Assembly: GCF_006475605.1 (NCBI RefSeq)
Contig: NZ_SSBC01000021.1
Coordinates: 1 to 64,000 of the forward strand
DNA: 64,000 bases
From: Asticcacaulis tiandongensis
Lineage (GTDB): Bacteria; Pseudomonadota; Alphaproteobacteria; Caulobacterales; Caulobacteraceae
Direction: 5' to 3'
Shown here: piece after piece, positions 51,670 through 60,780 of the stretch
How the letters are laid out: each line of letters opens with the position of its first letter
Position numbering within the stretch: the stretch's first letter is position 1
Program-made: the position numbers and the translations under genes
Notes under the pieces: model-generated
Databases searched by the model: none
The model's input: the letters and a program-made list of their open reading frames with translations, nothing else
What the model was told of the DNA's origin: nothing

Positions 51670-52890
51670 CTACAGATCAGCCTGCGATAGGATGATCGAA
51701 CCGTTGGTGCCACCGAAGCCGAACGAGTTCGACATCACCGTCTCAAGCGCCCCGTCACGGCGTTCGCGCAGGATGGGCACGCCCTCAAAGGCCGGATCAA
51801 GCATGTCGATATTGGCGCTTTTGGTGGCGAAGCTGTGGCGCATCATCAGCAGGCTGTAGATGGCTTCCTGCGCACCGGCGGCCCCAAGGCTGTGGCCCGT
51901 CAGGGATTTGGTCGAAGAAATCAGCGGCAGAGCATTGCCGAACACATTGCGGATGGCTCCGATTTCCTTTTCGTCGCCGACCGGCGTCGAGGTGCCGTGC
52001 GGGTTGAGGTAATCGATCTTGCGGCCACCGGCCAGACGCAGGGCTTCGCGCATACAGCGCTCTGCCCCTTCACCGGACGGAGCCACCATGTCATAGCCGT
52101 CCGAATTGGCGGCATAGCCCACGATCTCGGCCCAGATATCAGCTCCACGCGCCTTGGCGTGTTCATATTCTTCAAGCACCAGAGCGCCTGCGCCACCGGC
52201 AATGACAAAACCGTCGCGGTTAACGTCATAGGCGCGCGAAGCCACCGAAGGCGTATCATTATATTTGGTGGACATCGCCCCCATGGCATCGAACAGGTTG
52301 GACAGGGTCCAGTCCAGTTCTTCGGTGCCACCGGCCAGCATCACATCCTGCTTGCCCCAGGCGATTTGCTCCGCCGCCGCGCCAATGCAGTGTACCGAGG
52401 TCGCGCAGGCTGATGAGATGGAATAGTTGACGCCGCGGATTTTGAACCAGGTCGCCAGAACCGCCGACGGGCCGGACGACATGGCTTTAGGGACCGCAAA
52501 CGGCCCGATACGCTTGGGGCCTTTGTCACGCGTGGTTTGCGCGGCTTCGACGATGGTGCGGGTCGAGGGGCCACCGGCACCGAAGATGATGCCTGTGCGT
52601 TCATTGGAAATGTCAGAGGCTTCAAGACCGGCGGAGGCAATAGCCTGCTCCAGTGCCACATGGCCATAGGCCAGACCATCGGACAGGAAACGGGCGGCAC
52701 GGCGATCAACGAACGGTGTCCAGTCGCCTATGGTCGGCGGCGCATGTACCTGACTTTTGAACCCAAGCTCGGCATATTCAGGCGCCTTAACGATACCCGA
52801 TTTTGCGTCCCGCAAAGAAGCGGTGACCTCATCGGCACCCGTACCGATGGAAGAGACGATGCCCAGTCCTGTGACAACTACCCTACGCAT
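51670..52890 (-). CDS. fabB: 3-oxoacyl-[acyl-carrier-protein] synthase I FabB
   Basis: A 406-residue beta-ketoacyl-ACP synthase. The catalytic Cys is in [14 protein letters not shown] (about 163), with His in [11 protein letters not shown] (about 297) and [12 protein letters not shown] (about 333). FabB elongates unsaturated chains and works with FabA, which lies 30 bases upstream in the same direction. This pairing defines the anaerobic unsaturated fatty-acid route. Confidence 0.95.
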   Translation of the reverse strand: MRRVVVTGLGIVSSIGTGADEVTASLRDAKSGIVKAPEYAELGFKSQVHAPPTIGDWTPFVDRRAARFLSDGLAYGHVALEQAIASAGLEASDISNERTGIIFGAGGPSTRTIVEAAQTTRDKGPKRIGPFAVPKAMSSGPSAVLATWFKIRGVNYSISSACATSVHCIGAAAEQIAWGKQDVMLAGGTEELDWTLSNLFDAMGAMSTKYNDTPSVASRAYDVNRDGFVIAGGAGALVLEEYEHAKARGADIWAEIVGYAANSDGYDMVAPSGEGAERCMREALRLAGGRKIDYLNPHGTSTPVGDEKEIGAIRNVFGNALPLISSTKSLTGHSLGAAGAQEAIYSLLMMRHSFATKSANIDMLDPAFEGVPILRERRDGALETVMSNSFGFGGTNGSIILSQADL

Positions 52891-52919
52891 GAAACCCGTT
52901 CCTCGTCTTTATGCTTAAA

Positions 52920-53438
52920 CTAAACCAGATCCTTGGCGTCAAACAGGCCGACGCGAAGACCCGACGCACTATAGATAGGCTTGTCATCCGCCAGCACAAC
53001 GCCTTCGCCAATGCCCATGATCAGCTTGCCGGTGATGACGCGCTTCATATCGATACGGTAGGTGACCTTTTTGACGTTCGGTGTGACCTGACCGGTGAAC
53101 TTCACTTCGCCAACCCCAAGGGCGCGCCCACGGCCCGGATTACCCGACCAGCCAAGGAAGAAGCCAACCAGCTGCCACATGGCATCAAGCCCGAGACAGC
53201 CCGGCATGACCGGATCGCCAAGGAAGTGACAGGCGAAGAACCAGAGATCGGGATTAATATCCAGCTCCGCTTCGATATAGCCTTTGTTGAAGGCGCCGCC
53301 ATCTTTGGTGATGGTGGTGATGCGATCCATCATCAGCATGGGCGGTGCCGGCAACTGGGCATTGCCCGGGCCATACATCTCACCACGCGAACAAGCCAAA
53401 AGGGCTTCGTAATCGAAAGAAGAAGGACGCTCGCTCAT
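52920..53438 (-). CDS. fabA: 3-hydroxydecanoyl-[ACP] dehydratase/isomerase FabA
   Basis: A 172-residue hot-dog-fold enzyme: active-site His in [20 protein letters not shown], and the Asp in [15 protein letters not shown]. It dehydrates 3-hydroxydecanoyl-ACP and isomerises the double bond, starting unsaturated fatty acids. It is the first gene of the fabA-fabB pair; a 112-base gap upstream probably carries the promoter. Confidence 0.96.
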   Translation of the reverse strand: MSERPSSFDYEALLACSRGEMYGPGNAQLPAPPMLMMDRITTITKDGGAFNKGYIEAELDINPDLWFFACHFLGDPVMPGCLGLDAMWQLVGFFLGWSGNPGRGRALGVGEVKFTGQVTPNVKKVTYRIDMKRVITGKLIMGIGEGVVLADDKPIYSASGLRVGLFDAKDLV

Positions 53439-53550
53439 GAAGGCTCCGGTAGAATCGCTACGGATGAAAGCTCATCCGGCATCAAGTTACATGTTGTAAG
53501 GATGCGTTACACGACCGGAGGCGCAGGCTCAACCCTTTTTCAACCTGCCT

Positions 53551-54189
53551 TCACTCTCTTCCGGCCCCAAGCCGCGTCAGGATGTCCGGCCGCTTGCAGA
53601 CTGCATGGCTTTGTGTGCCCCACAGAATGCGTTCCTCAAGCCAGCCGCTCTCGCGACCAATGGCCACCCGACAATGACCGTCACGGCATTTATCAAGGAA
53701 AGCCAGAGCGCGCGGGCGCACATTTGATTTGATGCGCGCATCGTCTTTTGGCTGGGTACGTAGTTCCTGAGACTGCGTACCGGTTATCATCACCGCGCGA
53801 CGCGGCGACAACAGGTTTTTGCTGACCCACGCAATCCCGCCGTCAGGATCACAGATCATGCGCCATTCCTTGGTTTCGGTAATAATCTGAACCGGCAGGC
53901 CCTTCTGGCGATAGGTCCAGAGGATCTTGTTGTCGCGCGACGGGCCCGAGCGGGCATTGGTTTCATTGAACTTAAGACTGGCCCAGCGCGGGATCGGCTG
54001 TTTTGACGGCGTATCATATATCGTCTGTGCCTGCGCAGGCGCCGCCATAAACAGGGCGCACAGCCCTATCATCAGTGCAGCCACAACCAAGGCTATCTTG
54101 ACGATCTTTGTCTGTGTGTGGTCTGCTGCGGAGCGCAGGAAAACACCGTCTGGACTTGAAAATCCGGTCATAAAGAGGAATCTGCTCAT
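53551..54189 (-). CDS. SH3-domain (DUF1058-like) envelope protein
   Basis: A 212-residue protein with an internal hydrophobic stretch and signal-like cleavage (IVKIALVVAALMIGLCALFM, then APAQAQ) followed by two bacterial SH3-like domains (SLKFNETNARSGPSRDNKIL, EWRMICDPDGGIAWVSKNLL and ARIKSNVRPRALAFLDKC). Probably periplasmic and wall-associated. The frame is open to 54267 (TTG); ATG 54189 or 54171 is more likely but without a clear ribosome site. Confidence 0.8.
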   Translation of the reverse strand: MSRFLFMTGFSSPDGVFLRSAADHTQTKIVKIALVVAALMIGLCALFMAAPAQAQTIYDTPSKQPIPRWASLKFNETNARSGPSRDNKILWTYRQKGLPVQIITETKEWRMICDPDGGIAWVSKNLLSPRRAVMITGTQSQELRTQPKDDARIKSNVRPRALAFLDKCRDGHCRVAIGRESGWLEERILWGTQSHAVCKRPDILTRLGAGRE

Positions 54190-54354
54190 ATCGGTTTGCA
54201 GCGGACAGGATAAGGGCTTAAAGGCCAGAACATGAATCGGTTGCAAAGCTTCAGATTTGGTTAACAAGACCCTAAGACAAGCTACAAAAACAAAAATGCC
54301 TGCCTATGCAGAACCGTCGGCAGAACAGTTGTCTGGGGAAAAGAAAGAGGGCCT

Positions 54355-55341
54355 ATGGGTACGAAGAAACTTAACGTTGTCATGACCGTCAAATTGCCGG
54401 ATGGGGTCGAGACGCGTTTTCGTGAACTGTTCAACACGACCCTGTGGCTGACCAAGGAACCCATGCCGCGCGAAAAGCTGCTTGAGGCCGCCGCCACTGC
54501 CGAAGTCGTGGTCTCCTCGATCAATGATCGCATTGACGAAGACTTTTTTGCCGCCGCTGGCGAGCAGCTTAAGATGATCGCCAATTTTGGCGTCGGCCAT
54601 GACCATATCGATGTCGCCAAGGCCGTTGAAAAAGGCATTATTGTCACCAACACACCCGGCGTTCTGACCGAAGACACCGCCGAAATGACCATGGGCCTGA
54701 TTATCGCCGTCGCCCGTCGCTTCGTCGAAGGTGCAGGTACGGTGCAGCGCGGTGAATTTTCCGCCTGGTCGCCGACCTTCATGATGGGAAGGCGCATCTA
54801 TGGCAAGCGTCTGGGGATTGTCGGCATGGGCCGCATCGGTCAGGCACTGGCCCGACGCGCCCGCGCCTTTGGCATGCAGGTGCATTATCATAACCGCAAG
54901 CCGGTATCGCCGCGCATTTCCGATGAGCTTGAGGCCACCTACTGGGATGACCTCGATCAGATGCTGGCGCGGATGGATGTCATTTCCATCAATTGCCCGC
55001 GCACACCGGAAACCTATCACCTGCTCAATGCCGAACGTCTGGCGCTGTTGCAGCCGCACGCCATTCTGGTGAATACCGCCCGCGGGCAGATCGTTGACGA
55101 GGACGCGCTGGCCCAGCTTCTGAAGGATCACAAGATCGCCGGTGTCGGGCTGGATGTCTATGAGCGCGCACCGGCCATTGCCCCTGCCCTGTTCGGCCTG
55201 CCCAATGCGGTTATGCTGCCGCACATGGCCTCAAGCACCATCGAGGCGCGTACCGATATGGGTGATCGGGTCATCCTGAATATCAAGACGCTTCAGGATG
55301 GGCACCGCCCGCCTGATCGCATTATTCCGGCGATGCTTTAG
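54355..55341 (+). CDS. D-isomer-specific 2-hydroxyacid dehydrogenase (glycerate/glyoxylate reductase-like)
   Basis: A 328-residue enzyme: Rossmann motif GIVGMGRIGQALARRARAFG (about 150-170), catalytic Arg in VNTARGQIVDE, Glu in GLDVYERAP and His in LPHMASST. It reduces a 2-keto acid such as hydroxypyruvate or glyoxylate with NAD(P)H; the exact substrate is not given by sequence. The stop overlaps the end of the convergent histidine kinase gene by 4 bases. Confidence 0.92.
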   Translation: MGTKKLNVVMTVKLPDGVETRFRELFNTTLWLTKEPMPREKLLEAAATAEVVVSSINDRIDEDFFAAAGEQLKMIANFGVGHDHIDVAKAVEKGIIVTNTPGVLTEDTAEMTMGLIIAVARRFVEGAGTVQRGEFSAWSPTFMMGRRIYGKRLGIVGMGRIGQALARRARAFGMQVHYHNRKPVSPRISDELEATYWDDLDQMLARMDVISINCPRTPETYHLLNAERLALLQPHAILVNTARGQIVDEDALAQLLKDHKIAGVGLDVYERAPAIAPALFGLPNAVMLPHMASSTIEARTDMGDRVILNIKTLQDGHRPPDRIIPAML

Positions 55342-57050
55342 CGGTTAATGAACGGATTATCCGACCGGTAATCCTGTATCGCGATGGTTCTTAAGCTGTC
55401 TTCCAGCGGCAGTTCCGGCTGATCGGACGGCGTGGCCACCGGCAGGATGACGCTGACGCTGGTGCCGGTGCCCGGTTCACTCTCGATGGTCATATGACCC
55501 TTGTGCAATACCGCCAGTGCCTGCACGAGCGACAGGCCAAGCCCCGTCCCCATAACGCGTTGTTCCAAGGGGCCTGTCTGCTGATAGGGTTTGCCCAGCC
55601 GGTCGAGGTCTTCGGGGGCAATACCGACGCCGGTGTCATTGACCTGAATCTCTATGCCATCGCGTCCGGCCTCCGTCAGGATCAGGCCGATTTCACCACC
55701 ATTGGGCGTGAATTTCACGGCATTGGACAGGAGGTTGAGGCAAATCTGTTTCACGGCGCGTTTGTCGGCAGTGACCTCAAGCGGCACCGGCGGCAATACC
55801 GCCTTGAGCGCCACGCCCTTTTCCTGCGCCGTGGCCATAATCAGCCGCAGCGCCGAAGCCACCGGATCGCGCACATCGAAACGTTCAAGGCTCAGTTCGT
55901 ATTTCTGCGCCTCAATCTTCGACATATCGAGCACATCATTGACCAGATCGAGCACGTGCTGGCCCGATTCCCAGATCAGCTGCGCATATTCGGTATATTT
56001 ATCGCTTAAGGGGCCAAACAGCTTTTGCCGCATGATATCCGAGAAACCAATCACGGCATTGAGCGGCGTGCGCAGTTCATGGCTCATAGAGGCGACAAAC
56101 TGTGTCTTGCCGCGATTAAGCGATTCAGCTTCAAAACGCGCGGCCTCAAGCGCGGCTTCGCGTTGCTTTTGACCGGACGCATCGGCCAGAACTGCATAGA
56201 GGCGGCCATCGCTGGCCTTACGCACCGACAGGCGCACATAGGCTTCAAGCGCGGCATGGGGATGAAAGCCCGCCTCACCCCGCCCCGTGGTCATGGCCTG
56301 CCCGACCGCCTGCATCAGCGCCAGCCGGTCGGGCGCATGCGCCGAGGGGTATAGGCCCTGCGTCAGCAGACGGTTGAGATCAAGGCCTCTCGGGGCTTCG
56401 CCAAACGCGGAAATGACGCGGCCTTCGTCGGTCAGGGAGACGATCAGTTGCGGTTGCTCACTCAGTAGCCTGAACAGACGCGCCCGCGCTTCCTCGGCAT
56501 CATGGGTGCGCTCAACCCGCGCCCTCAGGGCAGGCATAAGCGCCAGCCCGAAGCTGCCGATAAGCGTCAGAAAAGCCACCGAAGATAGCCATAACCGCTC
56601 AATGAGTGACGGCAAGGGCATAATATGCGACAACGACAGGGCAATGGCGATCAGACCAATGGTAAAACTCAAGGCCGCCCCAAGGGAAATCAGCCGACGC
56701 TGATTAAGGGCCACCGCCGCCGCCAGAGGCATCACCACCCAGGCCGCCAGAGGCCCGGCAATGCCGCCGGTCAGGCCTACCGCCACCAGAGCACAACCGC
56801 CCCATATCCAGACCAGTACCGGACGTATCCACCGGTTGTTTTTTGACAGCAATAAAACGGAACTGACACCGGGAATACCCGCCACCAGAAGCGCAATCAG
56901 ACCAAACAGCGACACCGGCAGGAACAGCAATCCGGCAAAGGCGCACAGCATCACACCCGTCCAGATGAAATGCCAGACAAGCACCCCCAGCCGTACGCCT
57001 GTGCGCCGGTGTTCCTGACGACTGAAATCCCTCAAAGCTCTAAGCGGCAA
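55338..57050 (-). CDS. Membrane sensor histidine kinase (PdhS/PleC-like)
   Basis: A 570-residue kinase: about six hydrophobic segments in the first 190 residues, a PAS-like domain (about 200-310), then HisKA with FVASMSHELRTPLNAVIGFS (His about 333) and HATPase with NLLSNAVKFTPNG, NDTGVGIAPED and GTGLGLSL. The H-box and the ISLND-like pieces are those of the PdhS/PleC/DivJ group that feeds CtrA control in Caulobacter, but no specific orthologue can be named. The frame begins with TTG 57050; start uncertain. No response regulator is adjacent. Confidence 0.9.
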   Translation of the reverse strand: MPLRALRDFSRQEHRRTGVRLGVLVWHFIWTGVMLCAFAGLLFLPVSLFGLIALLVAGIPGVSSVLLLSKNNRWIRPVLVWIWGGCALVAVGLTGGIAGPLAAWVVMPLAAAVALNQRRLISLGAALSFTIGLIAIALSLSHIMPLPSLIERLWLSSVAFLTLIGSFGLALMPALRARVERTHDAEEARARLFRLLSEQPQLIVSLTDEGRVISAFGEAPRGLDLNRLLTQGLYPSAHAPDRLALMQAVGQAMTTGRGEAGFHPHAALEAYVRLSVRKASDGRLYAVLADASGQKQREAALEAARFEAESLNRGKTQFVASMSHELRTPLNAVIGFSDIMRQKLFGPLSDKYTEYAQLIWESGQHVLDLVNDVLDMSKIEAQKYELSLERFDVRDPVASALRLIMATAQEKGVALKAVLPPVPLEVTADKRAVKQICLNLLSNAVKFTPNGGEIGLILTEAGRDGIEIQVNDTGVGIAPEDLDRLGKPYQQTGPLEQRVMGTGLGLSLVQALAVLHKGHMTIESEPGTGTSVSVILPVATPSDQPELPLEDSLRTIAIQDYRSDNPFINR

Positions 57051-57313
57051 ACGGTGTAGCCCCTTTGGTAACTGGCGAAAAATGTAACTGTACTGATTGA
57101 GGCATATTATATGAAAGCCTATCGCGCAATTGGCGAAGATTTGGAGTATAAACCTAATAATAATGGCTTTTAGTTAATCGAAATGTCTCATTAGAGGCTT
57201 ACGCACAGCCATAGTTGCCTTTGTCTGATTATCCGCTTGAAAACGCCCTCTGCGTTAGCGCAATAATTATCTGCACGCGTATTCTGTGCATTGTACTGAC
57301 AGGACCCTGTAAC

Positions 57314-58093
57314 ATGCCTTCGTCCGATCACCCGTCCTCACCGCCGTTTGGGGCAGACGATGACGCCGCCCATAGCGCCGCTTTCGATACCGGAACGACG
57401 GATATGGGTAAGCAGGCCTTTTTGCGCATGGCCAGCCATGAGCTGCGCACGCCGCTCAATTCCATCATAGGCTTTGCCGAGGTTCTGAAAAACGAATTAC
57501 ATGGTCCGCTGGGGGCGCCGGAATATCTGGAATATGCCGGTATTATCCGTGACAGCGGCACGCAATTGCTGGGCTTGTTCAACAATGTGCTTGAGATCGT
57601 ACGCCTTGAAAGCGAACCCGATCTCCTCAGGCCGTCCGCAGACGCGGTTTTGTCGCATATCGATGACAGCCTTGAAAAGCATGAGGCACGGGCGCGGGCC
57701 AATGAGGTGCGCCTTGAACTGGTGACCTCCGACAGCGATCCGGTAGCACTTTTCCACCCCAGAGGCCTGAGCACCTGTCTGGATCACCTGCTGCTCAATG
57801 CCATTGACTATACGCCTGCGGGTCAGGTCATTCGCATAGAGGTCAGCGAAGGTGAGAAATGGGTCGATATCCTCGTCCGTAATCCTGGCCCCGCGCCTTT
57901 GCCCGATGACCTGCCGCGCCTGATGAAACCGTTTGAGCAAGGCGCCACCGCCCATAACCGCACCCGTCACGGCGCCGGTTTAGGCTGGGCCATTGTGCGC
58001 CTCACCTGTCAGAACATGGGTGGGCGATTTTATGTGAAATCCCAGCCGGAGGTCGGCCTGACGGCCATTTTACGCCTTCAGAAACCCGCCTGA
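57314..58093 (+). CDS. Soluble histidine-kinase-like protein with degenerate ATP-binding box
   Basis: A 259-residue protein without membrane helices or sensor domain: HisKA with LRMASHELRTPLNSIIGFAE (His about 42), DHLLLNAIDYTPAG as the N-box and HGAGLGWAIVRL as the G2 box. The G1 box (normally DxGxG) reads NPGPAPLP, so ATP binding may be weak; a pseudokinase or phosphatase role is possible. ATG 57314 gives a short polar N-terminus; the frame also opens at TTG 57215. It diverges from the larger kinase at 55338. Confidence 0.82.
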   Translation: MPSSDHPSSPPFGADDDAAHSAAFDTGTTDMGKQAFLRMASHELRTPLNSIIGFAEVLKNELHGPLGAPEYLEYAGIIRDSGTQLLGLFNNVLEIVRLESEPDLLRPSADAVLSHIDDSLEKHEARARANEVRLELVTSDSDPVALFHPRGLSTCLDHLLLNAIDYTPAGQVIRIEVSEGEKWVDILVRNPGPAPLPDDLPRLMKPFEQGATAHNRTRHGAGLGWAIVRLTCQNMGGRFYVKSQPEVGLTAILRLQKPA

Positions 58094-58100
58094 GCCAATA

Positions 58101-58205
58101 TTAGAGCAAATTTCGATCAGATTGATCCGAAATTTGCTCTAAGTTTTTGTTTTGTCGCTCTTTCTATCCATCAAATAATTCTATTTGATGGGAAAACGCT
58201 CTAGA
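58101..58205. repeat. Palindromic intergenic repeat, copy 2
   Basis: Same plan as 49444-49550: starts ttagagc, first stem aaatttcgatc/gatccgaaattt, middle ttttgttttgtcgc, second stem atcaaatag-type arms (catcaaata/atttgatg), end gggaaaacgctctag. It lies between the kinase-like gene and sufE. Confidence 0.7.
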
Positions 58206-58270
58206 CGCAGAATTTGATTCATTTTGCCGTCATTGTGCTTTAGAGCGTTCTCCGGAGAGAGGTACCGCTT

Positions 58271-58681
58271 ATGACCGACAGCTTTCAGACCCGCTTTGAG
58301 GATCTGCTTGAAGAATTCGACCTGTTTGATGACTGGGAAGAACGCTACCGGCACATAATTGATCTTGGCAAATCCATAGCCCCGCTTGAGGATCACGAAC
58401 GCACCGAAACCTCAAAAGTGCGCGGCTGCGCCTCACAGGTCTGGCTGGTGTTTGATGACGCCCCCGAAGATATTCTGAAATTCAGGGGCGATTCCGATGC
58501 CCATATCGTCAAGGGACTGATCGCCGTGCTGATCCGCCTGCTCGATGGTCTGCCCCTCAGTGAAATCCGTGATTTTTCCATCCGCGATACGCTCACCCGG
58601 CTCGGTCTGGATGAGGCCCTGTCGTCGCAACGTACCAACGGCCTCCTCTCTATGGTCGAACGCATCAAAAAGGTCGCCTGA
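58271..58681 (+). CDS. sufE: SufE-family cysteine-desulfurase sulfur acceptor
   Basis: A 136-residue SufE protein: active Cys in KVRGCASQVWLVFD (about 56), and the family's C-terminal RIRGFLRLGL-type end here as SIRDTLTRLGLDEALSSQRT. It takes sulfur from SufS and passes it to the SufBCD scaffold for iron-sulfur cluster assembly. The other suf genes are not nearby. GGAGAG precedes the start. Confidence 0.92.
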   Translation: MTDSFQTRFEDLLEEFDLFDDWEERYRHIIDLGKSIAPLEDHERTETSKVRGCASQVWLVFDDAPEDILKFRGDSDAHIVKGLIAVLIRLLDGLPLSEIRDFSIRDTLTRLGLDEALSSQRTNGLLSMVERIKKVA

Positions 58682-58691
58682 GGACAGATTT

Positions 58692-59117
58692 TCAAAAGGT
58701 CCGCTCAAACCAGTCAGGCCCCGCCTGCGCGGCACCGGCTTTTTTCGGCACCGTCTCCAGTGACGCCTCAAGACGTTCGAGCATTGCATCAAATTGCGGA
58801 TCATCCCGCAGATCCTCGATCAGCCGGCAGGCATGCCCCACGGTCGTCCGGTCGCGGCCAAAAGCCTTACCGACGCGCACCAGCGGCCACTGCCAGGTTA
58901 TATTGGTCAGATACATGGCGATCTGACGTGCCCGGGCCACGCGGGCGTGATTGCGCGAAAAGGTGCGTATCTGATCCGAGGATACACCTGTGGTCACCGC
59001 CACCAGTTCGATCACAAACTGCACCGCCGCCCGGTCATCCCTGTGGCAAACGACGGTTAACGCCGAAGGCGTGTGATAGGGAGCCGCCCTTTGCGACGGG
59101 GAAAGATGCATATTCAT
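58692..59117 (-). CDS. Small HTH protein with the DnaA C-terminal DNA-binding fold
   Basis: A 141-residue protein. Its central part (about 35-115) resembles domain IV of DnaA: VIELVAVTTGVSSDQIRTFS, ARVARARQIAMYLTNITWQW, and VGKAFGRDRTTVGHACRLIE, the helix-turn-helix that reads DnaA boxes. There is no ATPase domain. Such truncated DnaA-like proteins are common in Caulobacterales and may act on transcription or replication; the role here is unknown. It is convergent with sufE, ends 10 bases apart. Confidence 0.85.
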   Translation of the reverse strand: MNMHLSPSQRAAPYHTPSALTVVCHRDDRAAVQFVIELVAVTTGVSSDQIRTFSRNHARVARARQIAMYLTNITWQWPLVRVGKAFGRDRTTVGHACRLIEDLRDDPQFDAMLERLEASLETVPKKAGAAQAGPDWFERTF

Positions 59118-59348
59118 CCGTATTTGTCCTGCATTGCCTGTCGGATTAACACGGGATGTGTTTCCGCTCTGTTCTCAGCATAGGCAGGAGTCAGAATGAG
59201 AGGATAACTTTCCTATTTCAAGTCAAGAATAGGTTTATTTACCTATATTTCAACCCAAGAGGATAAATTAATACGGATAATAACTATTTTAGGTTGCAAA
59301 TAACGTTCGGCCGCGTTTCCACCTATCTCCGCCATGCGACCAGAGGAT

Positions 59349-59855
59349 TCAGGCGGCGCGAATCCCCGAAGGACTTTGTTCGTCGCTCCGGCCGATCAGG
59401 GCGTCATGGCCGAGAATCATATCTACCCGCTCGCCGTCATTGGACATCGGCAAGCGCAGCCAGAACAGGCTGAGGCCTTTGACCCCGCGCCAGGCCATTG
59501 AATGCAGCCCCACCCCCGGCTTACGCTGCTCAACGACAAAGCTCAGTTCTTCGGCCCAGTAGGCCGCTTCTTCGGGGCTATAGATTTCGTCAAAATAACA
59601 GCCGGTAATTTCACGGCCATAGGCCTGATAGAGGTCTGTCCCCGCCAGTCTCTGACGGAAGGCACGCGGCTGATTGGCCGGATGCGGTTCAAGCACATCA
59701 ATCAGGGAAACGGTCGGCAACAGCTTGCGAATGCCACACGGATCCAGATCGGCGCGCGAAGGCAAGCGGCCTCTCCGACGCAAACTCTTCCAATAGCGGA
59801 AGATTTCCTCATGCGTGCGCAAAGCGCTCAGCATTTCGGTAGCTATACCCGCCAT
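59349..59855 (-). CDS. PAS-domain protein (PAS_5 type)
   Basis: A 168-residue cytoplasmic protein of the alphaproteobacterial PAS_5 family: EIFRYWKSLRRRGRLPSRAD, RKLLPTVSLIDVLEP, then RQRLAGTDLYQAYGREITGC and the closing LWLRLPMS-type strand (LFWLRLPMSNDGERVDMILG). It is a single sensory domain without an output partner; ligand and role unknown. ATG 59855 or 59864. Confidence 0.85.
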   Translation of the reverse strand: MAGIATEMLSALRTHEEIFRYWKSLRRRGRLPSRADLDPCGIRKLLPTVSLIDVLEPHPANQPRAFRQRLAGTDLYQAYGREITGCYFDEIYSPEEAAYWAEELSFVVEQRKPGVGLHSMAWRGVKGLSLFWLRLPMSNDGERVDMILGHDALIGRSDEQSPSGIRAA

Positions 59856-59993
59856 AAAACCCACAAACCCTACGAATCACGTTTATTCACCATCTCTTAA
59901 CCGATGATTCCTTGGCAAGAAAAAAAGGGTTAACGACCCGTTTAGATATGTATAGTTTTCAAATTCACGCACAGTTTCGTACATATGCGAAAC

Positions 59994-60027
59994 AAAAAAG
60001 CCCCGAACGACTGTCGGGGCTTTTTTA
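59994..60027. terminator. Bidirectional rho-independent terminator downstream of mucR
   Basis: An A-run (59995-59999) is followed by gccccga, a 7-base loop and tcggggc (60000-60020), then TTTTTT (60021-60026). It works for both directions; on the minus strand it ends the mucR transcript 20 bases after the stop codon. Confidence 0.9.
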
Positions 60028-60046
60028 TATTCAGAGCTTAAGCGGC

Positions 60047-60478
60047 TTAAGAGGCTCTGCCGCGTGTTTTGCGAGCCGCCTGACGACCGCCCTGACCCAG
60101 ACCCATTTGCTTGGCCAGTTCGGAACGGGCGCGGGCATAGTTCGGGGCAACCATTGGATAATCCTTCGGCAGGTTCCACTTGGCGCGGTACTCTTCGGGG
60201 CTGAGATTATACTTGGTGCGCAGGTGACGCTTCAGGGATTTGAACTTACGACCGTCCTCAAGGCAGACGATGAAGTCATTTGAAATCGATTTCTTGACAG
60301 AAACCGCTGGTTCTTTTGGCGTTTCAGCCTTAACTTCTTCTACGCTGCCCAGTGTGGTCAGTGTCTGGTAAATGCTTTGTATCAGCGCAGGCAATTCAGC
60401 CGCCGGCACTGTGTTGTTGCCGACATAGGCGGAAACGACATCAACTGTAAAATCTATAGCGTTGTTTTTATCTTCCAT
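60047..60478 (-). CDS. mucR: MucR/Ros-family zinc-finger regulator
   Basis: A 143-residue regulator: N-terminal helical oligomerisation part (VVSAYVGNNTVPAAELPALI), then the prokaryotic zinc finger (DFIVCLEDGRKFKSLKRHLR, with Cys and two His) and the conserved LSPEEYRAKWNLPKDYPMVA. The first zinc ligand is a conserved variant in this branch. MucR proteins bind AT-rich DNA and control surface and cell-cycle genes in alphaproteobacteria. The AT-rich 302 bases upstream suit autoregulation. Confidence 0.95.
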   Translation of the reverse strand: MEDKNNAIDFTVDVVSAYVGNNTVPAAELPALIQSIYQTLTTLGSVEEVKAETPKEPAVSVKKSISNDFIVCLEDGRKFKSLKRHLRTKYNLSPEEYRAKWNLPKDYPMVAPNYARARSELAKQMGLGQGGRQAARKTRGRAS

Positions 60479-60780
60479 CAGCTTACCCTTCAGCAGCCAA
60501 AATTAATTAGGTGATTCTACGCACCGCTTCAGGACATGAAGCTGAATACTCATGATTTGATTATTCGGACGCCTTAACTAAGGCAATATCTTTTTGTGCA
60601 CAAGCATCTGTTATATTTATTTTGAATGCTTGGGCTATGTAGCAATAGATTCCAGAACGCAACTGCAGAACCGGGACTAAAAAAACGCCCTCAGCTTATG
60701 ATTACGTTTTCTGCAGGTTATTGATTGCTATTGCTAAATCAAATCATTGCAGATTTGAAATATATTCCGGCGACAGGCTC
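60479..60780. other. AT-rich upstream region of mucR
   Basis: This 302-base gap contains no gene I can support. It is clearly more AT-rich than its surroundings (for example tatatttattttgaatgc near 60613), with several TA steps of the kind bound by MucR. It lies between mucR (start) and the DUF2336 gene (end). Confidence 0.45.

Noticed and set aside
54304-55224. 306-codon minus-strand frame opposite the hydroxyacid dehydrogenase
   Set aside because: The plus-strand frame has complete dehydrogenase motifs; the antisense frame has none.
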